From Hyphomicrobiaceae bacterium (lineage in GTDB: Bacteria > Pseudomonadota > Alphaproteobacteria > Rhizobiales > Hyphomicrobiaceae), in NCBI GenBank assembly GCA_041397645.1, contig JAWKWE010000006.1, forward strand, positions 62,001 to 126,000: DNA of 64,000 nucleotides, in the 5' to 3' direction. The notes under the pieces were generated by a model. It saw nothing but the letters and a program-made list of their open reading frames with translations. It was not told the DNA's origin and did no database searches. The position numbers were made by a program, and so were the translations under genes. How positions within the stretch are numbered: position 1 is the first letter of the stretch; every line of letters begins with the position of its first letter. Positions 33,601-40,602 of this stretch are shown in pieces.

Positions 33601-34111
33601 GAGGCGTGCCTTCGATATCTTCCACGACTTCCAGACAAGACGCGCGCGATGCTCCCGAAGGGAAAGAAACGACCGCACCTGAGGATCCCGTGCGGGCGAG
33701 AGGAACACCTAAAGCCTCCCGCCAATCCCAATCTTCCGGCGCCAATGCAATAAAGATATTGCCTTCAGCATGTGCAGCGACATCGGCGAGAAAGAGACTG
33801 CATTTGCCTTTTTCCGCGCGCCCCTGCCCAAGCGAGAGCAAGCGGCACAGACGGCCATAGGCCCTGCGGTCGGTCGGATAACAAAGCAAGCTCGGCGCAT
33901 CTTCCAGATCGAGCCGCGCGCCAATGACAAGGCGCAAGCTCGCGTCCTTAGCGGCCACATACGCCCGCACGACACCGGCAAGGGTGTTGCGATCGGTGAT
34001 GGCAATGGCTGCAAGCCCCAGCGCCTTGGCCTGCGCGGCGAGCTCATCGGCATGCGAGGCACCGCGCAAGAATGAGAAGTTCGAGGTTACGTTGAGCTCG
34101 GCGTAGGTCAT
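30620..34111 (-). CDS. dnaE2: error-prone DNA polymerase III alpha subunit, DnaE2 (ImuC)
   Basis: A 1163-aa polymerase used with ImuA and ImuB for mutagenic lesion bypass in the SOS response. The N-terminal PHP domain begins ELNVTSNFSFLRGASH. The polymerase core has PDIDVDFEHERREEV with the catalytic aspartates, followed by finger and OB (VCVAGVILVRQRPGS) domains. It lacks the epsilon-binding context of DnaE1 and is the usual DnaE2 length. The ATG at 34111 lies 2 nt after the imuB stop, so translation is probably coupled. Confidence 0.95.
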   Translation of the reverse strand: MTYAELNVTSNFSFLRGASHADELAAQAKALGLAAIAITDRNTLAGVVRAYVAAKDASLRLVIGARLDLEDAPSLLCYPTDRRAYGRLCRLLSLGQGRAEKGKCSLFLADVAAHAEGNIFIALAPEDWDWREALGVPLARTGSSGAVVSFPSGASRASCLEVVEDIEGTPLQFEEALLRLKGMLGAAPLYLAASHLYRGDDRARLGALREISGRCGTPLVATNDVLYHAPHRRQLQDVLTCVRAHTTIAQAGFALEANAERHLKRPGEMARLFKGYEDALARTVEIAEACRFSLDELVYEYPDEPVPPDKTPQQHLEDLTWQGAEARFSGGLPEKVRATIVKELKLIAELQYAPYFLTVHDIVSFARGCDILCQGRGSAANSIVCYCLGVTAVNPGEVDLLFERFISQARREPPDIDVDFEHERREEVIQYIYARYGRDRAGLAATVISYRARSAVRDVGKALGLSEDTVSALAGMVWGTRSGGTLPEKHVREAGLDPNDPLLATVLDLAEELMGFPRHLSQHVGGFVLTRGPLTEVVPIGNAAMADRTFIEWDKDDIAALGLLKVDVLALGMLTCIRKAFDLLAQHHDAPMSLARVPREDPLVYDMLCRADSIGVFQVESRAQMNMLPRLKPRCFYDLVIEVAIVRPGPIQGDMVHPYLRRRSGLEDEIYPAPSPEHGPADELRQILGKTKGVPLFQEQAMRIAMDAAKFSDAEVNELRKAMATFRRRGTIGLLEEKMVSCMVARGYEKTFAERCFAQIKGFGEYGFPESHAASFAHLVYVSSWLKCHYPAAFACALLNSQPMGFYAPAQIVRDAREHGVTAHAVDVNFSDWDNTLESEVCVPDRPRARQEVQGVPALRLGMRQVDGIVEADARRIVYLRGDGYASVQDLWVRAGVKRATLEKLAAADAFRSMGLDRRQALWEVRALVPAPPLPLFQWSNAADTGEEPNVALPQMALPEHVVNDYQTLRLSLKAHPMSFLREDFSALARGASNPRTSRAKQVLTCNELRGVKDGARVCVAGVILVRQRPGSAKGVVFMTIEDETGVANAVVWPKMLEAYRKVVMTSRLVEIQGRVQRHEDIIHIVVQHLIDRSDWLLKLSEWASDMKVPYANADEVLRPEPGSARPKAGEERDPRLHPRFAREPKPHHPRNVRIIPKSRDFH

Positions 34112-34113
34112 GT

Positions 34114-35787
34114 TCAGCAAAACAGCCCATGCAGAAACCAACGCGGAGGAGCGGCTTCTTCATCTCCCTCTTCTTGAGCGCCTCCAAACAGGCCGTTGCG
34201 AAACACCCAATATGCCGCGCCGCCTTCATCCTCGATCTCGTAATAGTCGCGGATACGCGCAGGCCGCGACATGCCGATTGTGCGCCACCATTCTGGCGCA
34301 ATGCGCCGGGGACCTTGGGCCCGCGCGATGCGGCGCTCCACGCGACGCCAGATGAAACGGGCGGGCGGGCCGTCGGGCACTTCGGCAACGACGTCGATGG
34401 GCTCAGGCCGCGCTAACAGGAAAGGCGGGCGACGTGGGCCATCTTTGCCGTAGGGCCACGGCGGTGTGTAGGCAGAGGAAATGCTTGAATTCTTTCTCGC
34501 GTCTTTGCTAGCGCGCGCCGCCTTCTGCTTGGTCTTCGGCGTAGTTTGCAAAGGACGGTTTTCGCCTGCTATCGGCACGGCCGGAACGCGCGCCTGGCTG
34601 CGCTCGGGCACATGCGAGTCGCGAGGAGAGAGCATGTATACCGCCGTCTGCCCCAGACGGTTCGACAGCGCATCGATAAGCGGACCTGGATCGTAGGCGG
34701 CCGCGCCCTCCTCGGCAAACCCTGGCTGTGTCCCCTTATGCGGGCCAACAAGCGTAGCCTCCAGGGAAAGCAGATCGATACCGAAGCCGGCGTCGATCTT
34801 TTCAAGTTTAGGCGCGAGTAGCAGTCTGAAATGCGCGCCATCATTGCTGTGCGCACGCATCATCGTGCCGGTGACGCCGGCTGTGCCGTCGGCGCGGAAG
34901 TAGCGCAGCATAAGAGCGCGCGTCCCCATATCCTTGTCCTTCAGAGCCTCCGCCAGTTCGTCGCAAAGCTCATTGATCACCCCTTCAAGCGGCTGCGAAG
35001 AAATCAGCGGCTCGGAGAAGGTTCGGCGCACCACGAATGGAGACAGTTCAAAGAACGGAATGAGAGGCTCAGCCGAACGACCCAAGGCCTGATCGAGCCG
35101 CTCCAGCACACGTTGTGCTGCATCGCTTGACGCAAAACGATGCGCCAGACTGATACGCGGAATGGAATAAAGATCGCCGATGCGCCGCAATCCCAGGCGC
35201 TTCAAAAGAACGATGCAATCTTCGTCGAGCCGCAAGGCATCCACCGGCAGAGGTGCCAGCGCGGCACGCAAGGCGCCCGGCGCAACGATCCTCCATGCAC
35301 TCTTCTTTTGGACGGCGAAACGGGCAAGCCCGAAGGCCGCGGCGTAGGTATCGGCCAGAGCCGCGCAGGCGGGGATGCCAAACGCATCGAGCCTGGCGAT
35401 GAGATCGCGCATCAACCCCTCTTCGCCGCCGTAAAGATGAGCCACGCCGGTTATGTCGATCCAAAAACCGTCCTCGCGGTCGTGGCCGCGGCTGGGACCG
35501 TATCGGCCTGCCCACTGCCCCAGCTTGAACAGCACGCGCGCATCCTCGGAATGCTCCCCGGGACGTACACGCAGCGACGGCAAAGCAGCGCGCGCATCGG
35601 TGAGCGCCATGCCCGGCGAGATGCCCTCACGCGCGGCAGGAGAGTTAACCGCGGTGACGACGATGCCGCGAGGGCCTGCAAGATCCACAAGTGCGAAAGG
35701 TTCCGCGTCAGGAACCGTACGCGGCTCGGCGCGGGCGAGCCGCGTCATTGGCCAGTTGGGAAGCCATACGGAAACGAAGCGTTTCAT
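34114..35787 (-). CDS. imuB: Y-family DNA polymerase-like protein ImuB
   Basis: A 557-aa protein of the Y-family polymerase fold. ImuB is considered non-catalytic and tethers DnaE2 to the beta clamp and ImuA. It starts MKRFVSVWLPNWPMTRLAR, and DGFWIDITGVAHLYGGE replaces the acidic active-site region of true polymerases; the catalytic aspartate pair is not complete. The C-terminus is basic and Pro-rich. The ATG at 35787 overlaps the imuA end by about 80 nt, the usual arrangement in alphaproteobacteria. It lies upstream of dnaE2. Confidence 0.93.
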   Translation of the reverse strand: MKRFVSVWLPNWPMTRLARAEPRTVPDAEPFALVDLAGPRGIVVTAVNSPAAREGISPGMALTDARAALPSLRVRPGEHSEDARVLFKLGQWAGRYGPSRGHDREDGFWIDITGVAHLYGGEEGLMRDLIARLDAFGIPACAALADTYAAAFGLARFAVQKKSAWRIVAPGALRAALAPLPVDALRLDEDCIVLLKRLGLRRIGDLYSIPRISLAHRFASSDAAQRVLERLDQALGRSAEPLIPFFELSPFVVRRTFSEPLISSQPLEGVINELCDELAEALKDKDMGTRALMLRYFRADGTAGVTGTMMRAHSNDGAHFRLLLAPKLEKIDAGFGIDLLSLEATLVGPHKGTQPGFAEEGAAAYDPGPLIDALSNRLGQTAVYMLSPRDSHVPERSQARVPAVPIAGENRPLQTTPKTKQKAARASKDARKNSSISSAYTPPWPYGKDGPRRPPFLLARPEPIDVVAEVPDGPPARFIWRRVERRIARAQGPRRIAPEWWRTIGMSRPARIRDYYEIEDEGGAAYWVFRNGLFGGAQEEGDEEAAPPRWFLHGLFC

Positions 35788-36568
35788 CACACCACTCCAC
35801 GACAAAAGACGCAGCATCCGTGCTCTGCGGACGACGGCGACAGCGTTCCAGCGCAAGCCTGAAGCGGGGAGCGCCGGGCGATTTGGGATCGAAAAGGTGG
35901 GGCCCGCTGGGAGCCCGCGCGACCCGCCAGCGTGTGGCGGTCGCCGCAGCACCGTGGGCGGCTGGATGAGTTGCAAGAAGGCAAGGCGTACCGCGCGCAC
36001 CTGCTGCAAGGCTGAGGCGGCGTCCTGCATTAAGATCGACGTCTTTGACGATGCCGGCCGCCAGAGCCAGCCTCCCCGACTTCAGACCTTCTTCAAGCGC
36101 CGTCAGGGCATCGGACTGGCGCGGCGTCTCAACGATGAGTACGCGGGCCGGATCTATCCCCAGATGGATCAGTCCTTGAAGTGACAGGCGTCCAAACTCA
36201 TTGGCGAAGGCTTGCGGCCAGCACCACAGCATCATGGCTTGGTCACGGCCTGCTCCCTCAAGCTGATGAAAGCGCAACGCAGCAAGACGCAGGGCAAAAC
36301 CAAGCCCCGCCATCCAGTCTGCGGCCGAGGCGCTGCCCCTGGCCGAGCCTGCCGGCTTGATCTCATGCACGGCGCCCAGCGCCAGCCCACCCTCGGGCAA
36401 CAACGCATCAGCCTCAGAACAGCCGAGCTGCCAGCGCCCCCTAGACGCCGTGACGCGAGGCGAGGCGGGACGCAGCATGGGCCTTTCAAGATTGGCGATG
36501 GTCGCGCGCAACGCCTGAAGCACGCCTGCCCGCCCAACAGGCTCCGTTGCCAGAGCAGTCTTAGCCAT
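35708..36568 (-). CDS. imuA: ImuA, RecA-like partner of the translesion mutasome
   Basis: A 286-aa protein of the ImuA/SulA-like family. It shows a short RecA-like fold with LPEGGLALGAVHEIKP near residue 60, LIHLGIDPARVLIVETPRQ near 145, and a basic C-terminus. It acts with ImuB and DnaE2 in damage-induced mutagenesis. The ATG at 36568 is preceded by GGGGGGAAAG; the open frame runs 120 codons further upstream across the LexA box and is not used. The start of imuB lies inside its 3' end. Confidence 0.9.
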   Translation of the reverse strand: MAKTALATEPVGRAGVLQALRATIANLERPMLRPASPRVTASRGRWQLGCSEADALLPEGGLALGAVHEIKPAGSARGSASAADWMAGLGFALRLAALRFHQLEGAGRDQAMMLWCWPQAFANEFGRLSLQGLIHLGIDPARVLIVETPRQSDALTALEEGLKSGRLALAAGIVKDVDLNAGRRLSLAAGARGTPCLLATHPAAHGAAATATRWRVARAPSGPHLFDPKSPGAPRFRLALERCRRRPQSTDAASFVVEWCDETLRFRMASQLANDAARPRRAAYGS

Positions 36569-36587
36569 GACCCCACTTTCCCCCCTT

Positions 36588-36660
36588 GCCGGAACGGCAG
36601 AGGGGAGGTCCGCCGTTCCGGCCGGCCCGGCAAAGCCGGGCCTGCGAGACCCGCGCGGGG
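36588..36660. repeat. compound palindromic element in the imuA leader
   Basis: An 11-bp perfect inverted repeat (GCCGGAACGGC 36588-36598 with GCCGTTCCGGC 36612-36622) is directly followed by a second hairpin (GGCCCGGC 36624-36631 with GCCGGGCC 36635-36642) and the palindrome CCCGCGCGGG near 36650. It lies between the LexA box and the imuA start. It looks like a dispersed REP-type palindrome, but only one copy is in this window. Confidence 0.5.
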
Positions 36661-36769
36661 GCAGCAGGGAGAAGGGGGAGTGAGCCGCCGGTTCCACGAG
36701 AGACGCCTCGCTACAAAGAAGATGAAGGGCCTGGGAAATACCCCCGGTGGATAAAACACCCGCCAGAAA

Positions 36770-36784
36770 GTTCCTATTTTGTTC
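36770..36784 (-). promoter_or_regulatory. LexA (SOS) box of imuA-imuB-dnaE2
   Basis: GTTC-CTATTTT-GTTC at 36770-36784 is an exact copy of the alphaproteobacterial LexA operator GTTC-N7-GTTC. It lies 200 nt before the imuA start and next to AT-rich sequence suited to a promoter. LexA control of this cassette is established in Caulobacter and Sinorhizobium; its presence here is inferred from the motif. Confidence 0.85.
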
Positions 36785-37061
36785 TAGATCATCCGCCCCA
36801 CACACGTCAATCAAAAAGAACGCAATGAGAACAGTCGGCAAGCGACCAAAAAACAGCCATCCAGAAAGCGGAATTGTCTGAGATGTCATCAATTTGCGGG
36901 CGCGGAGGAATGTTACCCACAGGCGCATTCCTGGTCTCAGTGTGGCTTCCCTGCTCTGCCGCCAAAATCGAGACTGAGGTATACGCTGTGTTCACCATCG
37001 TTGCGCAGGATGATTTTTTTCATCTGCGCCCCCATGGCTTCCGAACAAGGAGCATCCCCCG

Positions 37062-37814
37062 ATGACCTTTCGTGCACGTATGAATTCGTTTGCCTGTGCT
37101 GCCGTGGCGGCGCTTGCCGTCGCCCTTTCGCCACACTCAGCAAGCGCTCAAGGCTTTGATTTTCTCTGGGGCGGCACCGAAGAATTCGGTGGCGGCCGCG
37201 GCGTCGTGAGCTTCAGCCCGCAGTACAAGCCAGGCGAGATTATCGTCTCGTTTTCCGACCGTCGGCTCTATCTCATCACCAAGCCCGGACAGGCCATTAC
37301 CTATCCGGTAGCCGTTCCCACGGGCGAGGCACGCTGGCAGGGCAAGACCTACGTGTCCAACAAGCGCGTCAACCCGCCGTGGACTCCGACGCCCGAAATG
37401 GTCGCCAAGAACCCGCGCCTGCCGCGTTGGGTACCCGGCGGCCACCCGATGAATCCGCTGGGTGTGCGCGCCCTGTACCTGGGCTCCTCTGCCTATCGTA
37501 TTCATGGTACCGACGCGCCTTGGACGATTGGTCAGGCCGTGTCGCATGGCTGCATCCGCATGCTCAACCAGGACGTGCTCGATCTTTATCCGCGCGTTCC
37601 CGTCGGCACTCGCGTGACGGTGACCTGGCAGCACTTCAACACTTCGTCGGCATCTAACTCAAGTTCGCCGTCCAGCTCGAAGAGCGCCAGCAGCTCTAGC
37701 AGCAGCGGTGGCTCCTTGAGCGACCTGTTCTTCTACGACGATGAGCCTGCAAAGCAACCGGCATCGCGCAAGAGCTACCGTTCAAGCGTGCAGAGGTCAG
37801 CAGCGGCCGAGTAA
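37062..37814 (+). CDS. L,D-transpeptidase, YkuD family
   Basis: A 250-aa exported enzyme that makes 3-3 peptidoglycan cross-links or attaches proteins to peptidoglycan. The signal peptide is about residues 1-29 (ending SASAQ). The YkuD catalytic motif is HGT at 148-150 and SHGCIRM at 161-167, with nucleophile Cys164. The last 50 residues are a serine-rich low-complexity tail (195-222) followed by DLFFYDD. AAGGAG precedes the ATG at 37062. A terminator follows. Confidence 0.93.
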   Translation: MTFRARMNSFACAAVAALAVALSPHSASAQGFDFLWGGTEEFGGGRGVVSFSPQYKPGEIIVSFSDRRLYLITKPGQAITYPVAVPTGEARWQGKTYVSNKRVNPPWTPTPEMVAKNPRLPRWVPGGHPMNPLGVRALYLGSSAYRIHGTDAPWTIGQAVSHGCIRMLNQDVLDLYPRVPVGTRVTVTWQHFNTSSASNSSSPSSSKSASSSSSSGGSLSDLFFYDDEPAKQPASRKSYRSSVQRSAAAE

Positions 37815-37840
37815 GCGCTCTTTTCAAAAGATCACTCATC

Positions 37841-37873
37841 AAAAAAGCGGCGGGCCTCGGCCTGCCGCTTTTT
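37841..37873 (+). terminator. bidirectional terminator, L,D-transpeptidase / znuA
   Basis: AAAAAAGCGGC and GCCGCTTTTT form a stem around GGGCCTCGGCCT, with A and T runs on the two sides, so it can stop both the L,D-transpeptidase (+) and the converging znuA (-) transcripts. Confidence 0.9.
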
Positions 37874-37946
37874 CTTTTTTCTTCGCTCTCACCAATAGCC
37901 CTCGCTTTGTCGGCCTTATGGCCATCGCGCGACACACCGGCGAATG

Positions 37947-38960
37947 TCAGCGCGCTGCCGGGGCGTTCAGACAGGCGACGAGATTATGCGCCAGCTCTTG
38001 CAAGAGCTGATCGTAGAGCTGCGGGCCGGGCTCCAACGTCTGACCGACGGGATCAAGCTCACCTATGCGCGCTCCCGTATCTTCCGTCACTGTAGCCAGG
38101 AGCTTTGGCTGGAACGTCGGTTCGGCAAAAACGCAGCCAGCCTTCAACTCGCGGATCTTGGCGCGCACCTCTGTCAGGCGCTTGGCTGAAGGCTGCTGAT
38201 CGGGACTTACGGTTATGGACCCAACCGCCGACAAGCCAAAGTGGCTGTCGAAGTACTGATATGCGTCGTGAAAGACGACGAATGGCTTGCTCTGCACGCT
38301 CTTCAGCTGATTGGCAATATCGGCGTCCAGGGCGTCGATGCGCGCGCGCGTCTTCTCAGCATTGGTTTGGAACTTGTCTTTGTATTCGGGCCATTTCTCA
38401 CTCAGTACGCGGGCGACAGCTGTGACGATTGACTTGGCATTATCCGGATCGAGCCAGATGTGAGGATCCTTCACCTCGCCGGCTTCGTGGTCGTGATCGT
38501 CGTCTCCCTCCTCACCCTGCTCTGGCTCTTTCCCCTCATGCTCGCCTTCGTGATCATGATGATGCGGTTCAAACGTGCCCGTCTGACGCATATCGAGCAA
38601 TTTTACGCCAAGGCTCTGGTCCGCCAACGTCAGCAAGGTCACGGAGTCCGGTAGACCCTCAACGAGCTTGCGCGTAAACGGCTCCAGATGTTCCGACACG
38701 CGGACAAAGACCTGGGCCTTGGAAATGGCACTCGCGCTCGAAGGCTTGAGCGTAAATGTGTGGGGAGAGGCACTACCTTGCACGATCAGAACAGGCTTAC
38801 CGACGCCTTCCATGACCTCACTGACCAACGCATGGATAGGCTTGATCGTCACAACAACATCGGGCTCGTCTGCGGCAACCGCTGGCGCCGCGAATACGTG
38901 TCCTGCTGCCCAGGCCAACGCCAAAAAGCCTCCCAATCTCTTCAGTCTGCTCTGTTCCAT
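37947..38960 (-). CDS. znuA: zinc ABC transporter substrate-binding protein
   Basis: A 337-aa periplasmic zinc-binding protein of the cluster A-I family. The signal peptide is about residues 1-28 (ending AAPAVAA). Zinc ligands are expected at the conserved His of IKPIHALVSEVMEG, in HxxxxxP-like SPHTFTL, in DPHIWLDP and in the FHDAYQYF block. A His/Asp/Glu-rich loop (about 130-160, HHHDHEGEHEG and DDDHDHE) is typical of ZnuA and probably gathers zinc. The permease and ATPase genes znuB and znuC are not in the window. The ATG at 38960 has GGGGTGG upstream. Confidence 0.93.
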   Translation of the reverse strand: MEQSRLKRLGGFLALAWAAGHVFAAPAVAADEPDVVVTIKPIHALVSEVMEGVGKPVLIVQGSASPHTFTLKPSSASAISKAQVFVRVSEHLEPFTRKLVEGLPDSVTLLTLADQSLGVKLLDMRQTGTFEPHHHDHEGEHEGKEPEQGEEGDDDHDHEAGEVKDPHIWLDPDNAKSIVTAVARVLSEKWPEYKDKFQTNAEKTRARIDALDADIANQLKSVQSKPFVVFHDAYQYFDSHFGLSAVGSITVSPDQQPSAKRLTEVRAKIRELKAGCVFAEPTFQPKLLATVTEDTGARIGELDPVGQTLEPGPQLYDQLLQELAHNLVACLNAPAAR

Positions 38961-39020
38961 CGCCACCCCAGTCTGAGCTCACCGGAAACACCTAAACCTT
39001 GATCCGACCCTGATTTCGTA

Positions 39021-39030
39021 TGTTATAACA
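39021..39030. promoter_or_regulatory. candidate Zur operator between znuA and DUF1007 gene
   Basis: TGTTATAACA is a perfect 10-bp palindrome located 61 nt before the znuA start and 176 nt before the opposite gene. It resembles the Zur box half-sites TGTTAT/ATAACA known in alphaproteobacteria, with no spacer between them. Zinc-dependent control of both genes is inferred. Confidence 0.5.
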
Positions 39031-39131
39031 ACCGATTGGGCAACACTAAATTTGCCGGGAGCGCATCCACTCCCCACATACTGGAGGCGCGGTCGTAGAA
39101 CGGCCATTTTTATTGTCCGAAGAAGAGGATC

Positions 39132-39140
39132 GGGGGGGGG
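39132..39140 (+). repeat. tract of nine G
   Basis: Nine consecutive G lie between znuA and the DUF1007 gene, 66 nt before its start. Such tracts can change length by slippage; they can also be sequencing errors. Confidence 0.6.
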
Positions 39141-39205
39141 TAGCCACTGCGGTATAGATGTTCGCAGCGGCTGCAATAGCCCTTCTCAACAGGGGATGCA
39201 TCCAC

Positions 39206-39874
39206 ATGCGAGCAAGACTGTTTAGCGCCTTCGCATCGATCGCGCTGATCATCTTTGGGCTGGCACCTGCCGCGCACGCGCATCCGCACGTGTGGATCAC
39301 GTACCAGACGACGGTCGCTTACGACAAAGGTTCGATCATCGGTTTCGACCATGTTTGGACCTTCGACGACATGTACACAGCCATGGCCATCGAGGGCCTC
39401 GATAAGAATGGCGACGGCGTCTACACGCGCGAAGAACTTGCCGAGCTTGCCAAAGTTAACATGGAAGGTCTCAAGGACTTCGATTATTTCACGTACGCCA
39501 AACTTGGCGACACTGATCTCAAGATGGCGCCGCCCCAAGACGCTTGGCTCGAACACAAGAACGGGATTTTGAGCCTTCATTTCCGTTTGCCGCTGGAAAA
39601 GGCTGTGCCACCGGACGCCAAAGGCTTCACGTTTGCCGTTTACGATCCTTCCTTCTTCATCGCCTTCGAACCTCAGAAGAATGACCCCATCAAACTTGCT
39701 GCTGGTGCACCGGCAAACTGCAAGGCGACGATCAACGCCCCCAAGTCCGATGAAAAAACCGATGATCTGAAAACCCAGTTGCTGAACGACGCATTCGCCC
39801 AGCAGCTCGGACAGTCGACCAACATCGGCGCCGGCTTCACCCCAACGTTCTCCGTGAGCTGCGGAAAGTCATAA
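39206..39874 (+). CDS. DUF1007 family periplasmic protein
   Basis: A 222-aa exported protein. The signal peptide is about residues 1-25 (ending APAAHA). The mature part begins HPHVWITYQTTV, a His-rich metal-binding start typical of DUF1007, and holds an EF-hand-like loop DKNGDGVYTREEL near residue 72. The family often lies beside nickel/cobalt/zinc transport genes and is thought to deliver metal. Here it is divergent from znuA and probably shares its Zur control. AGGGG precedes the ATG at 39206; an upstream ATG at 39158 is less likely. Confidence 0.88.
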   Translation: MRARLFSAFASIALIIFGLAPAAHAHPHVWITYQTTVAYDKGSIIGFDHVWTFDDMYTAMAIEGLDKNGDGVYTREELAELAKVNMEGLKDFDYFTYAKLGDTDLKMAPPQDAWLEHKNGILSLHFRLPLEKAVPPDAKGFTFAVYDPSFFIAFEPQKNDPIKLAAGAPANCKATINAPKSDEKTDDLKTQLLNDAFAQQLGQSTNIGAGFTPTFSVSCGKS

Positions 39875-39966
39875 TGATTGTGGACGGGTTCGCGGGTGCC
39901 TGCCTCGTGTTCGTCATCGGATCGGCGTCCGTCGTGACGTCTCAGCAGGGCCGCACTTCGCGCTGA
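39874..39966 (+). CDS. possible 30-aa hydrophobic peptide coupled to DUF1007 gene
   Basis: The DUF1007 stop overlaps this start as TAATG, a pattern of translational coupling. The 30 residues contain one hydrophobic segment (GACLVFVIGSASVV). In other genomes a membrane transporter gene often follows DUF1007, so this may be a real small protein or the stub of a lost transporter. I do not recognise it. Confidence 0.3.
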   Translation: MIVDGFAGACLVFVIGSASVVTSQQGRTSR

Positions 39967-40099
39967 TCAGCCTGGGACACAGGTTAACCAGCGATTAAGA
40001 TTTGCCCGACACGGCCCATCCAGAAGAGATAGATTGAAGATCTCGCGCGCCGTCTAGCCGCGCTCTCAAGGATGCCGTTTCAGGAAAGTCGTAAAGCGT

Positions 40100-40501
40100 A
40101 TGCGAAGCAGCACACTGGCTCTTCTGGCTTTTGCAGCACTGTTTGTACTGGGCCTCAGCAAGACCTCGGTTAAGGCCGGTCTGGATCTTGAAGCTCCCGC
40201 CTCACAGAACGACAACTTGGAGCTTGTGGTCATGGAGGCCCCAGGTTGCATTTATTGCACCTTGTTCCGGCGCGACGTGCTTCCAGCTTACGAGTCTTCT
40301 CCGAAAGCCAAGGAACTGCCTATCCGCTTCGTCGATATCAACGATGAAGCTGCCGATGCGCTTGGCATCGATTACCCCGTCGACATCGTTCCGACCTTCG
40401 TGGTGTTGAAGAACAATAAGGAAGTGGGTCGTATTCCAGGCTACACAGGCCCTGAATTCTTTTTTCACACAATCAATTACCTCCTTTCTACCGCACCTTG
40501 A
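40100..40501 (+). CDS. exported thioredoxin-like protein with CxxC motif
   Basis: A 133-aa protein with a signal peptide (about residues 1-26) and a thioredoxin fold. The redox motif CIYC is near residues 50-53 (MEAPGCIYCTLFRRDV), the cis-Pro is in DIVPTFVV, and the end is GRIPGYTGPEFF. It resembles the SoxS/SoxW class of periplasmic thioredoxins; no sox genes are nearby. It probably keeps an exported partner reduced. The start at 40100 has GGAAAG upstream. Confidence 0.85.
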   Translation: MRSSTLALLAFAALFVLGLSKTSVKAGLDLEAPASQNDNLELVVMEAPGCIYCTLFRRDVLPAYESSPKAKELPIRFVDINDEAADALGIDYPVDIVPTFVVLKNNKEVGRIPGYTGPEFFFHTINYLLSTAP

Positions 40502-40602
40502 CCGCATATCGTTTGTCATTAGCGCTCTGATCGGCTTTGATCTGGCGCGATTGACACGCCGCGCTTGCAGCCACCATGCGCGGCTTGCGGCGAGGTACGA
40601 GG

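Larger units (their letters stand above)
36569..37061. other. 493-nt divergent intergenic region, imuA and L,D-transpeptidase
   Basis: This stretch holds no convincing gene. It contains the compound palindrome and purine-rich imuA leader (36569-36700), the LexA box (36770-36784), a weak GGAATG/CATTCC hairpin (36906-36930) and a stronger hairpin at 37003-37029 (GCGCA-GATGA / TCATC-TGCGC around a T run) in front of the L,D-transpeptidase start. Confidence 0.6.

Noticed and set aside
32642..33682. Long open frame (346 codons) antisense to dnaE2
   Set aside because: It lies wholly inside dnaE2 on the other strand, has no ribosome site or recognisable domain, and is a typical GC-rich shadow frame.
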